From positions 125,001 to 147,500 of the forward strand of contig NW_026729147.1 in the NCBI RefSeq assembly GCF_030272615.1: a stretch of 22,500 nt of DNA, in the 5' to 3' direction. Below the pieces are notes generated by a model. The model had not been told where the DNA came from. It saw only the letters and a program-made list of their open reading frames with translations, and searched no databases. Of the stretch, positions 17,642 through 22,500 are shown in pieces. A program made the translations under genes and the position numbers. Position 1 is the first letter of the stretch. Every line of letters starts with the position of its first letter. The stretch comes from Cryptomeria japonica (lineage: Eukaryota; Streptophyta; Pinopsida; Cupressales; Cupressaceae).

Positions 17642-17671
17642 GAATCGGACAAATAACTTATATAGGGGAGG
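17642..17671 (+). promoter_or_regulatory. Pol I promoter 11 (large-unit family)
   Basis: GAATCGGAC box, AAATAACT, then TATATAGGGGAGG at 17659-17671. Families to the left have AAATAGCT, so the A marks this family. GGGGAGG is complementary to CCTCCCC at 17688-17694, and a longer inverted repeat follows (17695-17792). Confidence 0.72.
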
Positions 17672-17694
17672 TAGTGTTCTCGAGCATCCTCCCC

Positions 17695-17792
17695 CCGTGC
17701 CCGTTTATGTCGATTGATGCTGGTGCTCGACTGGTTGGAGCGCTCGGATGCAAAAATCTTGCACCAGGATTTATCGATTGTGATGGACACGG
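17695..17792 (+). repeat. Inverted repeat downstream of promoter 11
   Basis: Arms 17695-17729 and 17758-17792 (35 nt each, 28-nt loop). By hand, 23 of 35 positions pair Watson-Crick and 4 more as G-U. Arm ends are strongest (CCGTG with CACGG; CTGGTGC with GCACCAG). Confidence 0.75.
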
Positions 17793-17802
17793 CAAGTCTC
17801 CT

Positions 17803-17958
17803 GATTGCTATGCAGGAGCTCATCGTGAATCTCTATGCGGCCTTGGTATGGACTCGACCTGCGGAATGGTTCGGCAATGGTAGTCGCTCCAACACGTCCT
17901 TGCAATGGCCACAGAGGTGATTCGACTAGAGCTCCAGTCTAGCTTTTGGGTTGCTTGG
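17803..17958 (+). repeat. Diverged 188-type monomer alpha
   Basis: Begins GATTGCTATGC, with GGTAGTCGCTCCAACACGTCC and ends GTCTAGCTTTTGGGT, in the order of the 188-bp units (GATTGCTATGCGG, GGTAGTCGCCCCAAGCGCGTCC, GTCTAGCCGTTGGGT). It sits between promoters 11 and 12 and is far more diverged than the array units. No gene. Confidence 0.75.
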
Positions 17959-18082
17959 CGGACTGGTATAGCCGCGATCGAGTTCCGGCCATGAACGTTT
18001 TAGATAGCTCTTGGGCTTTCTGGGACGGAAGTCGGAAGTTTGGGCTGTTGTCCGATTTGATGACCATTCTTCGGATGTGTGA

Positions 18083-18113
18083 GAATCGGACAAATAACTT
18101 ATATAGGGGACTG
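18083..18113 (+). promoter_or_regulatory. Pol I promoter 12 (large-unit family, variant)
   Basis: GAATCGGAC box and TATATAGGGGACTG from 18100, 441 bp after promoter 11. It differs from all others after GGGGA (CTG, not GG). Even so GGGGACTG (18106-18113) still faces CAGCCCCC (18126-18133), pairing with one mismatch. May be a weaker promoter or a relic. Confidence 0.65.
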
Positions 18114-18134
18114 TGTTGTCTCACGCAGCCCCCT

Positions 18135-18233
18135 CCGTGCCCCTCTATCTCGACCGATGTTGGTGCTTGAAAGGGTTGGGATCGCTCGGATTTATAAACG
18201 TGCACCACCATTTGTCGAGTGTGAGGGACGCGG
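18135..18233 (+). repeat. Inverted repeat downstream of promoter 12
   Basis: Arms 18135-18169 and 18199-18233 (35 nt, 29-nt loop); by hand 25 Watson-Crick and 3 G-U pairs. Same position relative to its promoter as the inverted repeats after promoters 11 and 13. Confidence 0.75.
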
Positions 18234-18243
18234 CAGGTCTCCT

Positions 18244-18399
18244 AAATGCTATGCGGGCGCTCTCTGAGAATCTCTATCCGGCCTCGACACAGACTAGTCT
18301 TGCTGAATGGTTTGGCACTGGTAGTCGATCCAACACGTCGTTGTTGTGGCCGCCTAGGCGATTCGATTCGAGCCCCCGTCTAGCTTTTGGGTTGCTTGG
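18244..18399 (+). repeat. Diverged 188-type monomer beta
   Basis: Begins AAATGCTATGCGGGCGCTC, contains GGTAGTCGATCCAACACGTC and ends GTCTAGCTTTTGGGTTGCTTGG. Homologous to alpha and to the 188-bp units. A partial extra copy (CGATTGCTATGCG to CATCTAGCTTTTGGGTC) follows at 18452-18511. Confidence 0.72.
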
Positions 18400-18572
18400 C
18401 GGATTTTGCCCTATCCGCAAGTGAGCTCGGTCCCTAAACGTTCGAGAAACCCGATTGCTATGCGCCGACTCTCTTTCTTGCGAGCCTCCATCTAGCTTTT
18501 GGGTCTCTACGGAACGGAAGTCGGAATCTGGGACCGTTGTTTGATTCGACGAGGCAGACTACGGTTGTGCGA

Positions 18573-18602
18573 GAATCGGACAAATAACTTATATAGGGGA
18601 GG
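18573..18602 (+). promoter_or_regulatory. Pol I promoter 13, probable 35S gene promoter
   Basis: GAATCGGAC box and TATATAGGGGAGG at 18590-18602, 490 bp after promoter 12. It is the last promoter element before the 188-bp array, so it is the best candidate for the main 35S pre-rRNA start (inference). GGGGAG (18596-18601) is complementary to CTCCCC (18619-18624). A 31-nt near-perfect inverted repeat follows. Confidence 0.72.
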
Positions 18603-18626
18603 TGTTGACTGGAGCATTCTCCCCCG

Positions 18627-18716
18627 TGCCCCTCTAACTCGACCAATGCTGGCGCTCGAACGGTGGTAGCGCTCGGATTTTCATTGAGCGCCAGCATTGG
18701 TCGATTTAGAGGGGCA
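18627..18716 (+). repeat. Near-perfect 31-nt inverted repeat after promoter 13
   Basis: Left arm 18627-18657, right arm 18686-18716, 28-nt loop. 30 of 31 positions are Watson-Crick pairs; the only mismatch is 18638 (C) against 18705 (T). The central part is TCGACCAATGCTGGCGCTC and its exact complement. It would give a long hairpin about 25-30 nt from the predicted 5' end of the pre-rRNA, or a cruciform in DNA. Confidence 0.9.
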
Positions 18717-18728
18717 TGCGAGATTCCC

Positions 18729-18966
18729 GAATGCTATGCGAGGGCTCTAACGGAAATGTCTATTGGTTTCGGTATGGATGCAATTGCGAGTGGTTCGGCA
18801 AAGGTAGTCGTTCCGATGCGTCCATGTCGTGGCCAAATCGATAATTCGATTTGAGCCCTCGTATAGCATTTGGGTCTCTCGATGTGATTCCGCATTCCAG
18901 TCCCTTTGGGCACTGCTTGAGCCGCATCCCAGGGGGTTCCCTTCCCAATAATCTGCCTCGCAACCC
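18729..18966 (+). repeat. Diverged 188-type monomer gamma
   Basis: Begins GAATGCTATGCGAGGGCTC, contains GGTAGTCGTTCC and GTATAGCATTTGGGTC, then GAGCCGCATCCC and CTGCCTCGCAACC, which lead straight into the first regular 188-bp unit. It bridges the promoter units and the array. Confidence 0.72.
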
Positions 18967-21900
18967 GATTGCTATGCGGTGAGGCTCCTCGGCCGCCTCG
19001 GAACTATCTGTGTATCAGACGCATCGCGGGATAAGGGGTTGGCAACGGTAGTCGCCCCAAGCGCGTCCGATGCTTGGACCATTCCGAGGCGGCCCTGAAG
19101 CCTCTTCCGTCTAGCCGTTGGGTCCTTCTCGCCGCATCCCTCGCCTCGCACCCCGATTGCTATGCGGTGAGGCTCCTCGGCCGCCTCGGAACTATCTGTG
19201 TATCGGACGCGTCGCGGGATAAGGGGTTGTCACTGGTAGTCGCCCCAAGCGCGTCCGATGCTTGGACCATTCCGAGGCGGCCCTGAAGCCTCTTCCGTCT
19301 AGCCGTTGGGTCCTTCTCGCCGCATCCCTCGCCTCGCACCCCGATTGCTATGCGGTGAGGCTCCTCGGCCGCCTCGGAACTATCTGTGTATCGGACGCGT
19401 CGCGGGATAAGGGGTTGTCATTGGTAGTCGCCCCAAGCGCGTCCGATGCTTGGACCATTCCGAGGCGGCCCTGAAGCCTCTTCCGTCTAGCCGTTGGGTC
19501 CTTCTCGCCGCATCCCTCGCCTCGCACCCCGATTGCTATGCGGTGAGGCTCCTCGGCCGCCTCGGAACTATCTGTGTATCGGACGCGTCGCGGGATAAGG
19601 GGTTGTCACTGGTAGTCGCCCCAAGCGCGTCCGATGCTTGGACCATTCCGAGGCGGCCCTGAAGCCTCTTCCGTCTAGCCGTTGGGTCCTTCTCGCCGCA
19701 TCCCTCGCCTCGCACCCCGATTGCTATGCGGTGAGGCTCCTCGGCCGCCTCGGAACTATCTGTGTATCGGACGCGTCGCGGGATAAGGGGTTGTCACTGG
19801 TAGTCGCCCCAAGCGCGTTCGATGCTTGGACCATTCCGAGGCGGCCCTGAAGCCTCTTCCGTCTAGCCGTTGGGTCCTTCTCGCCGCATCCCTCGCCTCG
19901 CACCCCGATTGCTATGCGGTGAGGCTCCTCGGCCGCCTTGGAACTATCTGTGTATCGGACGCGTCGCGGGATAAGGGGTTGTCACTGGTAGTCGCCCCAA
20001 GCGCGTCCGATGCTTGGACCATTCCGAGGCGGACCCGAAGCCTCTTCCGTCTAGCCGTTGGGTCCTTCTCGCCGCATCCTTCGCCTCGCACCCCGATTGC
20101 TATGCGGTGAGGCTCCTCGGCCGCCTCGGAACTATCTGTGTATCGGACGCGTCGCGGGATAAGGGGTTGTCACTGGTAGTCGCCCCAAGCGCGTCCGATG
20201 CTTGGACCATTCCGAGGCGGACCCGAAGCCTCTTCCGTCTAGCCGTTGGGTCCTTCTCGCCGCATCCCTCGCCTCGCACCCCGATTGCTATGCGGTGAGG
20301 CTCCTCGGCCGCCTTGGAACTATCTGTGTATCGGACGCGTCGCGGGATAAGGGGTTGTCACTGGTAGTCGCCCCAAGCGCGTCCGATGCTTGGACCATTC
20401 CGAGGCGGACCCGAAGCCTCTTCCGTCTAGCCGTTGGGTCCTTCTCGCCGCATCCCTCGCCTCGCACCCCGATTGCTATGCGGTGAGGCTCCTCGGCCGC
20501 CTTGGAACTATCTGTGTATCGGACGCGTCGCGGGATAAGGGGTTGTCACTGGTAGTCGCCCCAAGCGCGTCCGATGCTTGGACCATTCCGAGGCGGACCC
20601 GAAGCCTCTTCCGTCTAGCCGTTGGGTCCTTCTCGCCGCATCCCTCGCCTCGCACCCCGATTGCTATGCGGTGAGGCTCCTCGGCCGCCTTGGAACTATC
20701 TGTGTATCGGACGCGTCGCGGGATAAGGGGTTGTCACTGGTAGTCGCCCCAAGCGCGTCCGATGCTTGGACCATTCCGAGGCGGCCCCGAAGCCTCTTCC
20801 GTGTAGCCGTTGGGTCGTTCTCGCCGCATCCCTCGCCTCGCACCCCGATTGCTATGCGGTGAGGCTCCTCGGCCGCCTTGGAACTATCTGTGTATCGGAC
20901 GCGTCGTGGGATAAGGGGTTGTCACTGGTAGTCGCCCCAAGCGCGTCCGATGCTTGGACCATTCCGAGGCGGCCCCGAAGCCTCTTCCGTGTAGCCGTTG
21001 GGTCCTTCTCGCCGCATCCCTCGCCTCGCACCCCGATTGCTATGCGGTGAGGCTCCTCGGCCGCCTTGGAACTATCTGTGTATCGGACGCGTCGCGGGAT
21101 AAGGGGTTGTCACTGGTAGTCGCCCCAAGCGCGTCCGATGCTTGGACCATTCCGAGGCGGACCTGAAGCCTCTTCCCTCTAGCCGTTGGGGCTTTCTCGC
21201 CGCATCCCTCGCCTCGCACCCTGATTGCTATGCTGTGAGGCTCCTCGGCCGCCTTGGAACTATCTGTGTATCGGACGCATCGCGGGATAAGGGGTTGGCA
21301 GTGGTAGTCGCCCCAAGCGCATCCGATGCTTGGACCATTCCGAGGCGGCCCTGCAGCCTCTTCCGTCTAGCCGTTGGGGCCATCTCGCCGCATCCCCCAC
21401 CTCGCACCACGATTGCTATGCGGTGAGGCTCCTTGGCCGCCTCGGAACTATCTGTGTATCGGACGCATCGCGGGATAAGGGGTTGTCACTGGTAGTCGCC
21501 CCAAGCGCGTCCGATGCTTGGACTATTCCGAGGCGGCCCTGCAGCCTCTTCCGTCTAGCCGTTGGGGCCATCTCGCTGCATCCCCCACCTCCTCGGCCGC
21601 CTCGGAACTATCTGTGTATCGGACGCATCGCGGGATAAGGGGTTGGCAGTGGTAGTCGCCCCAAGGGCGTCCGATGCTTGGACTATTCCGAGGCAGCCCT
21701 GCAGCCTCTTCCGTCTAGCCTTTGGGGCCATCTCGCCGCATCCCTCGCCTCGCACCCCGATTGCTATGCGGTGAGGCTCCTCGGCCGCCTGGGAACTATC
21801 TTCGTATCGGACGCATCGCGGGATAAGGGGTTGTCACTGGTAGTCGCCCCAAGCGCGTCCGATGCTTGGACTATTCCGAGGCGGCCCTGTGGCCTCTTCC

Positions 21901-22500
21901 GTCTAGCCGTTGGGGCCATCTCGCCGCATCCCCCACCTCGCACCCCGATTGCTATGCGGTGAGGCTCTTCGGCCGCCTTGGAACTATCTTCGTATCGGAC
22001 GCATCGCGGGATAAGGGGTTGTCACTGGTAGTGGCCCCAAGCGCGTCCGATGCTTGGACTATTCCGAGGCGGCCCTGCAGCCTCTTCCGTCTAGCCGTTG
22101 GGGCCATCTCGCCGCATCCCCCACCTCGCACCCCGATTGCTATGCGGTGAGGCTCCTCGGCCGCCTTGGAACTATCTTCGTATCGGACGCATCGCGGGAT
22201 AAGGGGTTGTCACTGGTAGTCGCCCCAAGCGCGTCCGATGCTTGGACTATTCCGACGCGGCCCTGTGGCCTCTTCCGTCTAGCCGTTGGGGCCATCTCGC
22301 CGCATCCCCCACCTCGCACCCCGATTGCTATGCGGTGAGGCTCCTCGGCCGCCTTGGAACCATCTTCGTATCGGACGCATCGCGGGATAGGGGGCTGTCA
22401 CTGGTAGTCGCCCCAAGCGTGTCCGATGCTTGGACCATTCCTAGGCGGCCCTGAAGCCTCTTCCGTCTAGCCGTTGGGGCCTTCCCGCCCCATCCCTCGC
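18967..22500 (+). repeat. 188-bp tandem array, 19 units
   Basis: Units begin at GATTGCTATGCGG: 18967, 19155, 19343 and so on every 188 bp to 21411. A 160-bp unit lacking 28 bp around the unit start follows, then 21759, 21947, 22135 and 22323 (cut by the window edge). Each has CTCCTCGGCCGCCT, GGAACTATCT, TATCGGACGC, GCGGGATAAGGGGTTG, GGTAGTCGCCCCAAGCG, CCATTCCGAGGCGG, CTCTTCCGTCTAGCCG and CGCCGCATCCC. Subfamilies change along the array: GAAGCC with GTTGGGTCC on the left, GCAGCC or GTGGCC with GTTGGGGCC from about 21,300, and CTTCGTATCGG in the last four. The 70-94-codon frames in it repeat with the array and are not genes. Confidence 0.95.
21571..21758 (+). repeat. Truncated 188-bp unit (28-bp deletion)
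   Basis: At about 21590 CACCTC is followed directly by CTCGGCCGCC; the usual GCACCCCGATTGCTATGCGG and following GTGAGGCTC are missing. The distance between neighbouring reference points is 160 bp instead of 188. CTC is repeated at the break, consistent with slippage or short-homology deletion. Confidence 0.85.

Larger units (their letters stand above)
18603..22500 (+). other. Probable 5' external transcribed spacer (partial)
   Basis: Everything to the right of promoter 13 is expected to be transcribed by Pol I as the start of the 35S precursor, leading to 18S beyond the window. It comprises a hairpin (18627-18716), monomer gamma (18729-18966) and the 188-bp array. No further TATATAGGGG core occurs in it, and the GTGCGCAC palindromes of the spacer are absent, fitting a change from non-transcribed to transcribed spacer. 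The 18S start is not reached. Confidence 0.6.

Noticed and set aside
19074-22454. Series of 70-94-codon frames, one per 188-bp unit
   Set aside because: They recur with the array, use TTG starts, overlap one another, and the unit length shifts frame each time, so they are not a gene family.
18967-22500. Possible extra promoters in the 188-bp units (ATCGGAC, 10 nt, ATAAGGGG resembles ATCGGAC, 11 nt, ATAGGGG of the Pol I promoters)
   Set aside because: The aligned place in monomers alpha to gamma is not promoter sequence, and the GC-rich GCGTCGCGGG replaces the TATATA region, so the likeness is probably chance.
22300-22500. 18S rRNA 5' end at the right edge
   Set aside because: The last bases are still 188-bp repeat; the typical plant 18S start is not seen.

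Overview
The window looks like plant nuclear ribosomal DNA: a very long, almost entirely repetitive intergenic spacer (IGS) of the 35S (18S-5.8S-26S) unit, running into what is probably the 5' external transcribed spacer (ETS). Three things support this. (1) Two identical, complete 118-nt plant-type 5S rRNA genes lie on the minus strand, each ending in Pol III T-runs. (2) There are thirteen copies of a plus-strand TATATAGGGGA element, which matches the plant RNA polymerase I start-site consensus. (3) The remaining sequence is GC-rich tandem repeats with no credible protein gene. The GC-rich 5S sequence and the enormous IGS point to a gymnosperm (conifer-like) plant; this is an inference from memory of such sequences. 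5S genes embedded in the 35S spacer (linked or L-type rDNA) are known from bryophytes, some gymnosperms and some Asteraceae. Here the 5S lies on the strand opposite to the Pol I promoters.

Layout. 1-3060: spacer field of GTGCGCAC-rich monomers interrupted by T-rich elements. 3066-4110: T-rich boundary, then a 5S gene (3595-3712, minus) in GC-rich flanks that are diverged direct repeats of each other. 4110-4446: A-rich degenerate repeats. 4447-4967: CACCC-rich tract. At 4967 the sequence jumps back into spacer field (4968-7923). It then repeats itself from position 1 with an offset of 7923 (7924-12890), bringing a second 5S (11518-11635). So the 5S-bearing spacer is tandemly duplicated, with smaller nested duplications of about 2.1-2.35 kb inside. 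12891-14085: a longer continuation of the CACCC tract. 14085-17250: promoter region with six 157-bp-type and four 311-bp-type Pol I promoter repeats, separated by an array of eleven 52-bp repeats (15335-16059). 17252-17560: short 50/56-bp repeats. 17642-18966: three larger, diverged promoter units (promoters near 17659, 18100 and 18590), each followed by a long inverted repeat. 18967-22500: nineteen tandem 188-bp repeats, probably transcribed ETS leading to an 18S gene beyond the right edge.

How it would work. Pol I would start at the last promoter (about 18,596) or at the upstream spacer promoters and read rightward through the 188-bp array into 18S. Pol III would read the 5S genes leftward. 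No 26S, 18S or 5.8S coding sequence is visible, and neither end of the spacer is reached. All long open reading frames come from stop-poor GC-rich repeats and are open on both strands, so none is annotated as a gene.
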